DNA of 64,000 bases, taken from contig NZ_AMZY02000006.1 of the NCBI RefSeq assembly GCF_000330725.2, forward strand, positions 239,403-303,402, written 5' to 3'. This document shows, one piece after another, positions 28,018 to 37,609 of this stretch. The notes beneath the pieces are model-generated. The model saw only the letters and a program-made list of their open reading frames with translations, was not told where the DNA came from and made no database searches. The stretch comes from Mariniradius saccharolyticus AK6 (lineage in GTDB: Bacteria; Bacteroidota; Bacteroidia; Cytophagales; Cyclobacteriaceae). Position 1 is the stretch's first letter. The number at the start of each line of letters is the position of its first letter. Both the position numbers and the translations under genes were made by a program.

Positions 28018-28506
28018 ATGATCCAACCAACCCGATTTTCGACCTGGCAGACTTTCGGCCTCGTGCTGATGCGTCTCCTGATTGGCTGGCACTTCCTTTA
28101 CGAGGGAGTGACCAAGCTATACAGTCCTTCTTGGACCGCAAAAGGCTACCTGATGAGTGCCACGTATATGCAATCCTTTTTCCAATGGATGGCTGGCGAC
28201 TCGATGATTTCCATCATTGATACGCTCAATATTGGGGCGTTAATGGTGGTTGGTGTCTGTCTGATCATTGGCTTTAAGACACGATTTGCCAGTGTGATAG
28301 GCATCGGACTTTTGCTCTTTTATTTTCTGGCACATCCGCCATTCCCCGGATTTCCGCAGGGTGTCACCGAGGGAAGCTATTGGATGATCAACAAAAACCT
28401 CATCGAAGCCGCGGCCTTGTTGGTGGTTTTTCTGTTCCCAACTTCTACGTCTTTTGGCTTGGAAAGGCTTTTTGCAAAAAAGGAAATCCAATCTTCCACC
28501 ACTTAA
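28018..28506 (+). CDS. DoxX-family membrane protein
   Basis: 162 residues. DoxX pattern LVLMRLLIGWHFLYEGVTKLYSPSWTAKGYL, followed by four membrane helices, with GIGLLLFYFLAHPPFPG and MINKNLIEAAALLVVFLFP late. It is co-directional with the Gfo/Idh oxidoreductase gene 12 nt downstream, which suggests an operon; DoxX next to Tat oxidoreductases is a common Bacteroidota arrangement. The DoxX protein may act as a membrane quinone or redox partner (inference). Confidence 0.85.
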   Translation: MIQPTRFSTWQTFGLVLMRLLIGWHFLYEGVTKLYSPSWTAKGYLMSATYMQSFFQWMAGDSMISIIDTLNIGALMVVGVCLIIGFKTRFASVIGIGLLLFYFLAHPPFPGFPQGVTEGSYWMINKNLIEAAALLVVFLFPTSTSFGLERLFAKKEIQSSTT

Positions 28507-28518
28507 TCCCCTGAAATC

Positions 28519-30156
28519 ATGGCAACAGATAAAAATCTTTTCAAGGGATTCTCAAGAAGGGATATCCTGAAGGGCCTCGCCGGTATTCCGGTCGTAGGTG
28601 CGGTATGGGCAGCTGGTTACAACAGCACCAAGAAAAACAAACTCGAGCGGGAGTATTTGCTCGAAAAGCTCAACATCAAAGCCACTCCGCCACCTGCCAG
28701 TGGCCCGATGAGCGGAGAACCTTTGCGGATCGGCTTGATCGGTTTTGGTATCAGGGGCGAGCAGCTGATGCGCTCGCTGGGCTTTGCCACCAACGAGTGG
28801 TTGGAGGAAATGGCCAAGTCAAGTGCGGAAAATCCGAATGACAACAGGCTGGCGGACTTCAAGGCCCAAGAAAACCTCAACGTCAAGCTCACCGCCATCT
28901 GCGATATCTTCGATGTTCGCGCGGAAAAAGCCTTGCGTTCCTTCAACGCAGCCGGAAATACCTGCAAAAGGTATGGATCATATCTCGAATTGATCAATTC
29001 GGGAGAAGTGGATGCCATTATCATCGCTACACCCGACCATTGGCATGCACCGATGGCAAAAGCCGCCGTGGAGGCAGGGGTCCATGTATATGTCGAAAAA
29101 CCCATGACCCATACCATCCAGGAAACGTACGAGCTGAGGGATTCGGTACGTAAAAACCCAGGTGTTGTGTTCGCCGTTGGCCATCAGCACCGTCAGACCC
29201 AAAGCTTCCTTACGGCCATGGATGCGATCGGGAAAAATACCCTCGGGCACGTTTCCCTCATCATGACCACCACCAACCGTAACGATGACAATGGTGCTTG
29301 GCAGTATGAAATCCATCCCGAAGCATCCACGTCTACGATCGACTGGAATGCCTTCTTGGGAACCGCGCCCCAGATTCCCTTCAATGCCGAGCATTTCTTC
29401 CGCTGGAGAAAATGGTGGGCCTATGGGTCGGGCTTATCTGGCGACTTGCTGACACACGATTATGACCGGATCAATTGCATCCTGAAAATGGGCATTCCGA
29501 AATACATTACCGCTTCGGGAGGCATTTACACCCATCGGGATGGCCGCAATGTGCCCGATGTAATGCATATCAACATGGATTTTCCTGAGTACAGCACCGG
29601 TGGCAGTCAGGCAGAGGGTAAGGAAAAGGGTATGACCCTTGTGTACAGCGCTACTTTGGGCAATCAGTTTGACCGGGGAACGGTCCTCATGGGACATGAT
29701 GGTACCATGGAATTGGGAAATACCCTGAAAATCTATGCTGACCCAAGGTCCACCAAATACAAAGACCTTATCCAAGAAGGCAGGATCGATCCAAAAGTGC
29801 CGATCTACCAATACGACCCAAGTGCCAATGGCGTAGATGCGGTCACTTCAGCTACGGCCAAGTACTTTGCGGACAAAGGCTTGCTGTGGACCTATCGCGA
29901 TGGGAAGCGGGTCGATTCGACCTTCCTCCATATCCGCGAATGGCTCAGCTGCATCCGCAACGGCGGCGATCCAAGCTGCGGTATCAATGAGGGATTTGAC
30001 GAAGCGATCACCGCGCATATGGGTGGGCTCGCCTACAAAATCGGTAGGAGGATCGAATGGGATGCAGCGAATGAAAAAATCATCGCCTTACCGGGTGAGG
30101 ATTTGGATGCCATCCTGTTGGACAATTCTGTCGGAATGGCGATAGTGAATGCGTGA
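28519..30156 (+). CDS. Tat-exported Gfo/Idh/MocA-family oxidoreductase
   Basis: 545 residues. Twin-arginine leader FSRRDILKGLAGIPVVGAV at 9-27, then the Rossmann start LRIGLIGFGIRGEQLM at about 70 and the signature VDAIIIATPDHWHAPMAKAAVEAGVHVYVEKPMTHTIQE (EKP catalytic Lys). The C-terminal domain has WRKWWAYGSGLSGDLLTHDYDRINCILKMG. Family members use NAD(P) bound tightly and exported folded. Probably oxidises a sugar or polyol; substrate unknown. Confidence 0.92.
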   Translation: MATDKNLFKGFSRRDILKGLAGIPVVGAVWAAGYNSTKKNKLEREYLLEKLNIKATPPPASGPMSGEPLRIGLIGFGIRGEQLMRSLGFATNEWLEEMAKSSAENPNDNRLADFKAQENLNVKLTAICDIFDVRAEKALRSFNAAGNTCKRYGSYLELINSGEVDAIIIATPDHWHAPMAKAAVEAGVHVYVEKPMTHTIQETYELRDSVRKNPGVVFAVGHQHRQTQSFLTAMDAIGKNTLGHVSLIMTTTNRNDDNGAWQYEIHPEASTSTIDWNAFLGTAPQIPFNAEHFFRWRKWWAYGSGLSGDLLTHDYDRINCILKMGIPKYITASGGIYTHRDGRNVPDVMHINMDFPEYSTGGSQAEGKEKGMTLVYSATLGNQFDRGTVLMGHDGTMELGNTLKIYADPRSTKYKDLIQEGRIDPKVPIYQYDPSANGVDAVTSATAKYFADKGLLWTYRDGKRVDSTFLHIREWLSCIRNGGDPSCGINEGFDEAITAHMGGLAYKIGRRIEWDAANEKIIALPGEDLDAILLDNSVGMAIVNA

Positions 30157-30177
30157 ATTTAAAAACCACCAATCGAA

Positions 30178-30211
30178 AAGGGTTGCCAATGATTTGGCAA
30201 CCCTTCTTTTT
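30178..30211 (+). terminator. Rho-independent terminator after Gfo/Idh gene
   Basis: AAGGGTTGCC (30178-30187) pairs with GGCAACCCTT (30196-30205), then CTTTTTT. Perfect 10-bp stem with an 8-base loop, 22 nt after the stop. Confidence 0.9.
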
Positions 30212-30336
30212 TCAACAGAACTTCGAATGAGCCTTCGACCGGTGACCTAAATGAAAATTCAAGTCTTGCTTTGGGGAAGGTATAATTGGTATCTGAATGG
30301 AATAGCGAAAATCCAGCCCAATCCCTCCTTCAAGAA

Positions 30337-31044
30337 TTATTTTTGCACCTTTTCATACACCCTCGCTTCAAAGGTTTTTCCCTCCTGAACTTCTTCTGCG
30401 ACGATGATAAATTTGTCGTCTATGCCAATGACCTCAAAAGTCCTTTCGAAGGAATCGTTCACCCCTTTGGTTTCCGCACCGCCTAGGTACACGTTTTCAA
30501 CAAAAACCCTTTTGTCCTTGACCTTTATCGTATTCGGGTCCAGCTTGAATTGGGACATCAGCATTTCTGTCTTTAAGCCTGCCCCGTTTCGATCCGCTTT
30601 TGAGATCTGTACCGGCCTTAGGTTTCCATCCTGAAGGAAATTCCTCACCTTTTCGGGATTGATGGCCAAATCTACATGTCGGTAAAAAACTGCGTGGTAA
30701 CTTACAAATCGGCCGAATCCACCCTCAATGGTACGATGTAGAACCCATACATGGGAAGCACCACGCATCGAAGCCTCCTCCAATAGCTTTCTTCTTGCCC
30801 GATTGTTGATTCTATTCATTGGTGAAAAAATGGTCGCGCCGCGAGCCTTTGAATAGGCCTCCGCGATTTCAATTTGTCCCTCTACTTCGTCCTTATCATT
30901 GACTATCTTGAGGTCATTGATTTTTGTAAATCCGGATATGTCATGGTTATTGCCAGAAAACTGGGCCATGCCATCGACACCAAGGAGCAGTGAAAAAGAC
31001 AGCAACAATACAAATTTGAATGTGGTAGACTTGGTATTTTTCAT
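30337..31044 (-). CDS. Secreted protein of unknown function
   Basis: 235 residues from the ATG at 31044 (MKNTKSTTFKFVLLLSFSLLL), with a signal ending DGMAQ; a longer frame from 31092 adds a non-signal-like stretch and is rejected. The mature part has a region EGQIEIAEAYSKARGATIFSPMNRINNRARRKLLEEASMRGASHVWVLHRT, then VSYHAVFYRH and a C-terminal IDDKFIIVAEEVQEGKTFEARVYEK. No family recognised. Function unknown. Confidence 0.78.
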   Translation of the reverse strand: MKNTKSTTFKFVLLLSFSLLLGVDGMAQFSGNNHDISGFTKINDLKIVNDKDEVEGQIEIAEAYSKARGATIFSPMNRINNRARRKLLEEASMRGASHVWVLHRTIEGGFGRFVSYHAVFYRHVDLAINPEKVRNFLQDGNLRPVQISKADRNGAGLKTEMLMSQFKLDPNTIKVKDKRVFVENVYLGGAETKGVNDSFERTFEVIGIDDKFIIVAEEVQEGKTFEARVYEKVQK

Positions 31045-31197
31045 ATATACTAATTTTTTTGCCAATGACGAAAAAATATAGGTAATGAACAAAGGTTACA
31101 TGTTAAGTTTTCAAAAATTCTTCAAAGAAAAGGCGTCGGCAGTCCAAACTAATAAAGGGAAATCCATCTAATCAGATGGATCTACAAACATGGTTGG

Positions 31198-31226
31198 AAA
31201 AAAAATTGGCTGTTAAAAACAGCCAA
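31198..31226 (-). terminator. Rho-independent terminator downstream of hemH
   Basis: On the minus strand TTGGCTGTT, three Ts and AACAGCCAA (31206-31226) form a perfect 9-bp stem followed by eight Ts (31198-31205). It lies 13 nt after the hemH stop. A second small hairpin, ATCCATCT/AGATGGAT, lies at 31162-31181. Confidence 0.9.
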
Positions 31227-31238
31227 TGTATTCGAAAA

Positions 31239-32273
31239 TCAGGTGTTTTGTTCCACCAAGTCCTTTACGCAGTCGACCCAAGTGTCGCGGGAATTGAGGC
31301 TAGGGACGAGGTCCCATCGCTCTCCGCCAAGTTCCTCAAACTGTTCCTTGTACTCCTGCCCCACTTCGACGGTGGTTTCCAAACAATCCGCCACAAAAGC
31401 CGGTGAGAAAACGAGTACTTTTTTTGCTCCTTTTGCAGCCAATTGCTTGATCATGTCCTCGGTGTAAGGTTGGATCCAAGGGTCTTTGCCGAGGCGGGAT
31501 TGGAAGCAGGTGACGACCTTGTCCGTCGGTAGTCCCAATTTCTCCACAATCAGCCTCGTTGTCAAGAAGCATTGGCTGCGGTAGCAAAATTGGTTTTTCT
31601 TGGTGTACTGGGCGCAGCATTTGTCACTCAGTTGGCAATAGCCATCCACGGAACCTTTGCGGATTTGTCGCTCGGGAAGTCCGTGATAGGAGAAGAGGTA
31701 AGCATCGTAACTTTCCTTTTCGAGCATTTCCCGACCCAACTCAGCCCAGGCTTCCAGGAAAAGTGGATGTTCTACAAAATTGTTGACAAAGGTAATATTG
31801 GGAATGATCTGCCAAGTACGGGCGATTTCCATCACCTTGTCTACGACAGATCCGTTGGTCGCAGAGGCATACTGGGGAAAAAGCGAAATGACGATGATCT
31901 TTTTGACATTGGCTTTGTTCAGCTTTTCGAGCCCTTCCGCAATACTTGGTGACTGGTAGCGCATGGCCATTTCCACTTGGTACAGGTTCGGATCGAGTTT
32001 TTGGACCAATTTTTCCTTGAGGTCTACCGTGTGGAAAAGCAGGGGCGAACCTCTTTCTGTCCATAGCTTGGTATATTCGTGGGCAGATTTCGGCGCACGG
32101 AAAGGGGCTATGATCAAGTGTACCAACAGCCAACGGGGAATGGCTGGAATATCGATCACGCGTCCATCCATCAAAAACTCCCGTAGGTATTTTCTTACGT
32201 CTCCCGTAGCAGTGCTGTCTGGGGTTCCCAAATTGACAAGTAGCACTCCGGTTTTGGCTTTGTTTTTATTCAT
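31239..32273 (-). CDS. hemH: Ferrochelatase
   Basis: 344 residues from the ATG at 32273 (MNKNKAKTGVLLVNLGTPDS), where the family begins; an upstream ATG at 32312 is rejected. Inserts Fe2+ into protoporphyrin IX to make heme. Motifs: NLGTPDS near the N-terminus, ISLFPQYASATNG, the catalytic His in FSYHGLPERQ, and TCFQSRLGKDPWIQPYTED. The acidic metal site EEL..E is near the end. No C-terminal membrane tail is seen. Heme supply suits KatG and the cytochrome at 48-50 kb. Confidence 0.96.
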   Translation of the reverse strand: MNKNKAKTGVLLVNLGTPDSTATGDVRKYLREFLMDGRVIDIPAIPRWLLVHLIIAPFRAPKSAHEYTKLWTERGSPLLFHTVDLKEKLVQKLDPNLYQVEMAMRYQSPSIAEGLEKLNKANVKKIIVISLFPQYASATNGSVVDKVMEIARTWQIIPNITFVNNFVEHPLFLEAWAELGREMLEKESYDAYLFSYHGLPERQIRKGSVDGYCQLSDKCCAQYTKKNQFCYRSQCFLTTRLIVEKLGLPTDKVVTCFQSRLGKDPWIQPYTEDMIKQLAAKGAKKVLVFSPAFVADCLETTVEVGQEYKEQFEELGGERWDLVPSLNSRDTWVDCVKDLVEQNT

Positions 32274-32463
32274 CAGGCTGAAAGTATGGCAGTATCCTGC
32301 ATAGGGAACCAAAAGTAAAGGCTTTGGTTAACATTTTCCAATCGATAGATTCAAACGGCTATAGGAAAAACCTCTGAACCTGCTGCTTTGGGGTCGAAAC
32401 CAAGCTCCAATCCCTTACTTTTGTGGGGAGAAAAAACGGAAAGTTTCAAACTGATCTATAACC

Positions 32464-33267
32464 ATGAAGGATTTGCAAGATATACTCGTACAGACTATCT
32501 CGGTAGCCAAGGAGGCCGGGGCCTTTCTTCGAGAGGAAAGAAAGTTGTTCAACGGCGCCAGTGTCGAAAGCAAGGGCCTCAACGACTTGGTGTCCTATGT
32601 CGACCGAGAATCCGAAAAATTGATTGTCGCAAGGCTGCGGGAGATCTTGCCGGAGGCGGATTTCATCACGGAGGAGGGCAGTGCCGGACGCGATGGCAAA
32701 TCCTATACTTGGATCATTGACCCGCTGGACGGCACCACCAACTTCATCCATGGGCTGCCCGTGTACTCGGTCAGTATTGGCCTGAAGTATGAGTCCGAAA
32801 TCGTCCTCGGCGTGGTCTATGAGGTCAATCTGGACGAATGCTTTTATGCTGCCAAAGGTCTAGGTGCCTATTGCAATGGCCATCGTATCCGCGTCAGCGA
32901 GGCCAAGACCTTGGGACAAAGTTTGGTTGCGACGGGGTTTCCATATTCCGCATTCAAGCAAATTGATGAATACCTCTCGGTCCTGAAAAAGCTGATGGAA
33001 AAATGCCATGGTTTGCGTCGGGTGGGAAGTGCCGCCGTTGACTTGTCTTACGTGGCTTGTGGGCGGTATGAAGGTTTCTATGAATACGACCTCAAGCCCT
33101 ATGACGTCGCTGCGGGCATCATCATCATCCAAGAAGCGGGCGGTAGGTGCACGGATTTTTCATTGGGAAATAATTACCTCTTTGGAAAAGAGATCGTAGC
33201 CACCAACGGCCATATCCATGACGAAATGGCTGCGGATATCCAAAAGGCCTGGAACCTTGTTCCCTGA
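32464..33267 (+). CDS. Inositol monophosphatase-family protein (SuhB-like)
   Basis: 267 residues. The three-metal site is clear: EEGSAG near 70, WIIDPLDGTTNFIHGLPVYSVSIGL at about 81-105, and KPYDVAAGIIIIQEAGG at about 210. Hydrolyses myo-inositol-1-phosphate and related phosphates; in some bacteria SuhB also modulates rRNA transcription. Divergent from hemH with 190 nt between starts. Confidence 0.92.
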   Translation: MKDLQDILVQTISVAKEAGAFLREERKLFNGASVESKGLNDLVSYVDRESEKLIVARLREILPEADFITEEGSAGRDGKSYTWIIDPLDGTTNFIHGLPVYSVSIGLKYESEIVLGVVYEVNLDECFYAAKGLGAYCNGHRIRVSEAKTLGQSLVATGFPYSAFKQIDEYLSVLKKLMEKCHGLRRVGSAAVDLSYVACGRYEGFYEYDLKPYDVAAGIIIIQEAGGRCTDFSLGNNYLFGKEIVATNGHIHDEMAADIQKAWNLVP

Positions 33268-33400
33268 AATGGGATTAACCTTGTATCAAAAGTGATGCAT
33301 ATTCCGTTTTGAAATAGGTCAAAGTCCGCATGCATCGGTCATCTCGCAGTACCTAAACCCGCAATTGCTCAAAGTTCCATTCACAACAAACTCTATCTCC

Positions 33401-36385
33401 ATGAAAAAAGCAATCATCATCGTCGGCTCCATTTTTCTGCTGGTTTTGGTAAGTCTTGTGGCTTTGCCGTTTTTGTTCAAAGACAAAATCATTGCCCGCA
33501 TCGACAAGGAAATCGCCAATTCGATCAATGCGCAGGTGTATTACGACCTCGATCAAATCAGCCTGAGCGTGTTCAAGCGGTTTCCGAATATCTCCGCTAC
33601 CGTGGGCCAATTTGGCATCGTGGGCAACGAGCCCTTTCAGGCAGATACCCTGATCCATTTGGATGAGCTGCAGGTCGATTTCAACCTCCGCTCGGTATTG
33701 TTTGGCGAAATCCCTTCCCTGACGGGCATCCACCTAAACGGAGGCAGCCTCTACGTGAAGGTGCTCGAAGATGGCCGCGCCAATTATGACATCACCTATC
33801 CATCCGAGGAGGTCACAGAGCCAAGCAATTTCCAAATGGAGATAGACCTGATCGAAGTGAATGATTTTGATCTGGTCTATGATGACCGTTCCCTGGATTT
33901 TCTGATGGTGTTGGGCCAAATCCAAGCGAGCGGAAAAGGCGATTTCACGGCTGATGTATATGATTTGCCCTTGAAGATGCAGGCGCTCGTCGGAGAGATG
34001 GTCTATGAGGGCACCAATTATTTGAGCAACAAGAATTTCAAAGGCAGCACGACACTCCAGGTGGATATGGGCAATATGAAGTTTTCTTTTGCTGAGGGTG
34101 AGTTTGGTTTGAATGATTTCCTGTTTGGTTTGGAAGGCTTCATTGCGATGCCGACCGACGATATCGAGTTTGACCTGACTTTTGCTGGCAAGGACAACAC
34201 ATTTAAAAGCATCCTGTCCCTTGTCCCCGGAATGTACACGGAGCGTTTTGCAGACTTGAAAACTTCCGGCACCATGGATTTCAACGGGAAATTCAAAGGC
34301 ATCTACAACGATGCGAGTTTTCCATCCTTTGACATCGCGCTGTTAGTCAAGGACGGTATGTTCCAATATCCGGACTTGCCGAGGCCGGTTTCCGATGTGA
34401 ACGTGGATTTGCGGATCAAGAACGAAACCAACAACTTGGATAATACTTCCGTCAACATCCCGGTTTTCAACCTGAAATTTGGAAACAATCCGATTTCGGG
34501 CAAATTCCTTTTGGGCAACTTGGTCAGCTATCCGATGGAAGGTAATCTCAAGGGAAAGTTGGATTTGGATGAATTGACTTCCATCTTTCCGGTGGAAGGC
34601 ATGACGGTGAAAGGCATCTTGGATGTCAATGCAGAAGCCAAAGGCAGCTATGATTCCACCAACCAAACCATGCCGGCGATTTCCGCCAACCTCAACCTGA
34701 GCAATGGCTTTGTCAAAAATGCCGAATACCCAACCGCCCTCGAGGCACTCCAAGTGAAGGCACTTGTCAGCAATCCGAGCGGTAGGATGCCCGATTTTGT
34801 GGTGGATTTGAGTCAGTTTGGCTTTCAGCTTGAAAATGAGCAGATTGACGGAAGGCTCAAAATCACGGATTTTGATGCAATGAATTGGGATGGGGCAGTG
34901 AAAGGAACGATTGATTTGGGAAAAATGCTGGCCATCTTTCCTATCGAAAACACCACGATGTCCGGAAAAATCGCCGCCGATATTCAAACCAAAGGCTCCT
35001 ACAAGGACGTGGAGGCAGCGCAGTACAATAAGCTTGATACCCGCGGAAATATGTCCGTCAGCAATTTTGCCTACACTTCGGCGGATTTACCACAAGGGAT
35101 CAAAATCAATAGCGCCAAGGCAGACTTCACGCCCGAGCGCATCAATTTGACACAATTTGATTCCCAAGTCGGCCAAAGTCCGCTCCAAGCAAGCGGCTTC
35201 CTGTCCAACTATATGAATTATCTTTTGCAGGAAAACCAGACACTGAAGGGGCAGCTGAACCTCAACTCAAGTCGCTTCAATGTCAACGAATGGATGACCG
35301 AATCAAGCAGCAGTGACACCGCAGCACTCACGGTCATCGAGCTCCCGACGAATATCGATTTTTCCATGTCTGTAGCGGCAGCCGAGGTAATTTATGACAA
35401 TCTCAACCTCAAGGATGTCAAAGGAAATATGACTTTGCGGGAAGGGGTCCTCCGATTCTCTGAAGCATCGATGAGTGCCTTGGGCGGCAGGATCGTCATG
35501 AACGGTTCCTATGACCCAAGGGATGTCACTGCGCCAAAGTTTGACTTTGGATTGAACCTGGTCAATTTGAGTATACCGCAGGCTTTTCAGTCTCTCAATA
35601 CTGTGAAGGCCTTCGCTCCGGTGGCCCAGCACCTTACCGGAAATTTCAACACCAATTTGAGTTTCTCCGGAAAATTGGGACAGGACATGATGCCGATTCT
35701 TTCCAGCATCTTTGCCAATGGTCTGGTGAAAGTCTCGGAGGCCTCGTTGCAAAACAGCAATTTGGTGCAAGGCATCACCAGCTTGACCAAGCTCAACGAT
35801 ACCAATACCTTGCAATTGAGGGACTTGAATATCCCGATCGATATCCAAAATGGTATCCTGGAGGTGAAGCCGTTCAATGTGAAGCTTTGGGATTACCAAG
35901 CCAATATCCAAGGTAGTACGGGTTTCGACGGCTCAATCAATTACCTGATCAATATGCAAGTGCCAGCCGGCAAATTCGGTGCGCAGGCTAATGCACTTTT
36001 GGCAAGTATTTCCAGCACCCAGGCGAATGAAAACACGATGATTCCGGTGGCGCTGAATTTGGGAGGAACCTATGCCAGTCCAAAGGTAGGCTTGGCGGGC
36101 GGCAACAGTATCGAGACGCTCTTGGCAAACTCGCTCAAATCCCGTGTATCCTCCGAAACGGCAAATATCCAGCAACAGGTCACCGAGCAGTTCAAAGTGA
36201 CCGAAGACAGCATCAAACGCGAGCTGAAACTCAAGGCTGATATGGTACAAGATTCCCTGCAAAAAGAGGCGGAGAAAAAGCTCAACGTGACCAAGGACAA
36301 AGCCGTGGAAGAAGGGAAGAAACTGATCCGAGGTTTGCTCAATCCCAAGCCACCTGCCAAGCCAGACACCACGAAGAAGAACTAG
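33401..36385 (+). CDS. AsmA-like family protein (outer-membrane biogenesis type)
   Basis: A 994-residue protein starting at 33401 (MKKAIIIVGSIFLLVLVSLVALP), one N-terminal membrane helix; the upstream ATG at 33365 is rejected. The body consists of long beta-rich repeats (for example IHLNGGSLYVKVLEDGRANYDITYP, LKGKLDLDELTSIFPVEGMTVKGILDVNAEAKGSY, which recurs near residue 540 as GTIDLGKMLAIFPIENTTMSGKIAADIQTKGSY). This suggests internal duplication. Ends in a charged helical tail. AsmA-like proteins are thought to bridge inner and outer membranes for lipid movement; that is by analogy. Confidence 0.88.
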   Translation: MKKAIIIVGSIFLLVLVSLVALPFLFKDKIIARIDKEIANSINAQVYYDLDQISLSVFKRFPNISATVGQFGIVGNEPFQADTLIHLDELQVDFNLRSVLFGEIPSLTGIHLNGGSLYVKVLEDGRANYDITYPSEEVTEPSNFQMEIDLIEVNDFDLVYDDRSLDFLMVLGQIQASGKGDFTADVYDLPLKMQALVGEMVYEGTNYLSNKNFKGSTTLQVDMGNMKFSFAEGEFGLNDFLFGLEGFIAMPTDDIEFDLTFAGKDNTFKSILSLVPGMYTERFADLKTSGTMDFNGKFKGIYNDASFPSFDIALLVKDGMFQYPDLPRPVSDVNVDLRIKNETNNLDNTSVNIPVFNLKFGNNPISGKFLLGNLVSYPMEGNLKGKLDLDELTSIFPVEGMTVKGILDVNAEAKGSYDSTNQTMPAISANLNLSNGFVKNAEYPTALEALQVKALVSNPSGRMPDFVVDLSQFGFQLENEQIDGRLKITDFDAMNWDGAVKGTIDLGKMLAIFPIENTTMSGKIAADIQTKGSYKDVEAAQYNKLDTRGNMSVSNFAYTSADLPQGIKINSAKADFTPERINLTQFDSQVGQSPLQASGFLSNYMNYLLQENQTLKGQLNLNSSRFNVNEWMTESSSSDTAALTVIELPTNIDFSMSVAAAEVIYDNLNLKDVKGNMTLREGVLRFSEASMSALGGRIVMNGSYDPRDVTAPKFDFGLNLVNLSIPQAFQSLNTVKAFAPVAQHLTGNFNTNLSFSGKLGQDMMPILSSIFANGLVKVSEASLQNSNLVQGITSLTKLNDTNTLQLRDLNIPIDIQNGILEVKPFNVKLWDYQANIQGSTGFDGSINYLINMQVPAGKFGAQANALLASISSTQANENTMIPVALNLGGTYASPKVGLAGGNSIETLLANSLKSRVSSETANIQQQVTEQFKVTEDSIKRELKLKADMVQDSLQKEAEKKLNVTKDKAVEEGKKLIRGLLNPKPPAKPDTTKKN

Positions 36386-36421
36386 CACACTTTTTTTATT
36401 CGAGTTTGTCGACAAAAAATA

Positions 36422-36980
36422 TCCGTGAAAATCTGCGTCATCTGTTGTTGGAAAAAAGAACCACAGATTTCAAAGATGGGCAAAGATGTTTCAGTGATCG
36501 AAAGCTTGGACCCTCGGAAATCTGGATAGTCCGTTTTCAACGAACAAAAAGATAGATACTGTTGCCGTGCAATACCCCAATTTGTCACTTGCAACAGATA
36601 AGTTTCCATCTGCGAAAAACTGCGTCATCTGTGGTTGAAAAAAAACCACAGATTTCACAGATGGGCTCAGATGTTTCCGTGATCGGAAGCTTGGACCCTC
36701 GGAAATCTGGGTAGTCCGTTTTCAACGAACAAAAAGAAAGATACTCCTGCCGTAAGCTTCCCCAATTTGTCAAAGGCAACCGATAAGTTTCCATCTGCGA
36801 AAATCTGCGTCATCTGTGGTTGAAAAAAAAGAACCACAGATTTCACAGATGGGCACAGATCAACGAGGTATCCGAGGGTTATTCCTTCAGATTACTGAGT
36901 CGTTTGTTGCCAACGAATGAAGGCAAATCCCACATTAAGAATCCGATCCGTGAAAATCTGTGTCATTTGTGGCTAAAAAC
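36422..36980. repeat. Tandem ~186-bp intergenic repeat with nested hairpins
   Basis: Three direct copies start at 36427, 36614 and 36799 (period 187 and 185 bp); the third stops after about 60 bp. Each begins GAAAATCTGCGTCATCTG and contains ATCTGTGGTT paired with AACCACAGAT with a 7-10 base A-rich loop. A further degraded arm is at 36946-36980. The two short minus-strand frames inside (about 36382-36609 and 36585-36794) are translations of the repeat, not genes. This fills most of a 672-nt gap. Confidence 0.85.
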
Positions 36981-37057
36981 AAGCACCGCGGATTTCTTTT
37001 ATGATTTTTCCCTAAATCGTTTTACCTTTTAAGCTGATTGACAATTAACCTAATAAC

Positions 37058-37609
37058 ATGAAAAGAAGAGACGCGCTCCGCAGCCTTGCATTGCTGACAG
37101 GCGGACTGGTGTTGGTACCTTCCTGTGATTTTTCCAAGGAAGATATCCTCAGCGCCTACCAAAAGCTCCAAATCACTCCCTCACTCAGTGAGCTTTTGGC
37201 CCAAATTGCAGATACCATTATCCCTTCCGGAAAAATCAAAGGAGCCAAAGACCTCAGTGTGCAGGATTTCATCCTTGTCATGGTCAATGACTGTGTCGAC
37301 GAGGAAGGGCAAAAATCCTTCATGGCCGGTATAAAGGGATTTGAAGCTTTTTCGGAATCCAGTGCCGGCAAAGCATTTTCCAAGCTCGAGGTTTCCCAGC
37401 GGGAATCCCTGCTTCAGACAGGCCTGGCATTGGAGGATGAAAAGCAAAAGCATATCAAGGACTTCCTATCGATGGCCAAGCGCTTCACCGTCCAAGGATT
37501 TATGCTCTCCGAATACATCCAAACCGAAGTTAAACCCTATTCGCTCATCCCGGGTGAATACAAAGATGTCTTGATCGCTGACCTCAAACCTGAAAGAATC
37601 CATGGCTAA
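37058..37609 (+). CDS. Gluconate 2-dehydrogenase subunit 3-like protein
   Basis: 183 residues. Starts MKRRDALRSLALLTGGLVLVPSCDF, a twin-arginine leader with a lipobox-like SC, so likely Tat-exported and lipid-anchored. The mature part has ELLAQIADTIIPSGKIKGAKDLSVQDFILVMVNDC...GQKSFMAGIKGFE, typical of GDH subunit 3. Its stop overlaps the start of the GMC subunit by 8 nt, a standard coupled pair. It probably helps fold and co-export the flavoprotein. Confidence 0.92.
   Translation: MKRRDALRSLALLTGGLVLVPSCDFSKEDILSAYQKLQITPSLSELLAQIADTIIPSGKIKGAKDLSVQDFILVMVNDCVDEEGQKSFMAGIKGFEAFSESSAGKAFSKLEVSQRESLLQTGLALEDEKQKHIKDFLSMAKRFTVQGFMLSEYIQTEVKPYSLIPGEYKDVLIADLKPERIHG

Noticed and set aside
36382..36794. 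Two similar minus-strand frames of 75 and 69 codons as a gene family
   Set aside because: They are the translation of the tandem DNA repeat; the similarity is explained by the repeat.
36427..36980. Tandem repeats considered as a CRISPR array
   Set aside because: Units are about 186 bp and nearly identical over their full length, so there are no short repeats with unique spacers and no cas genes.
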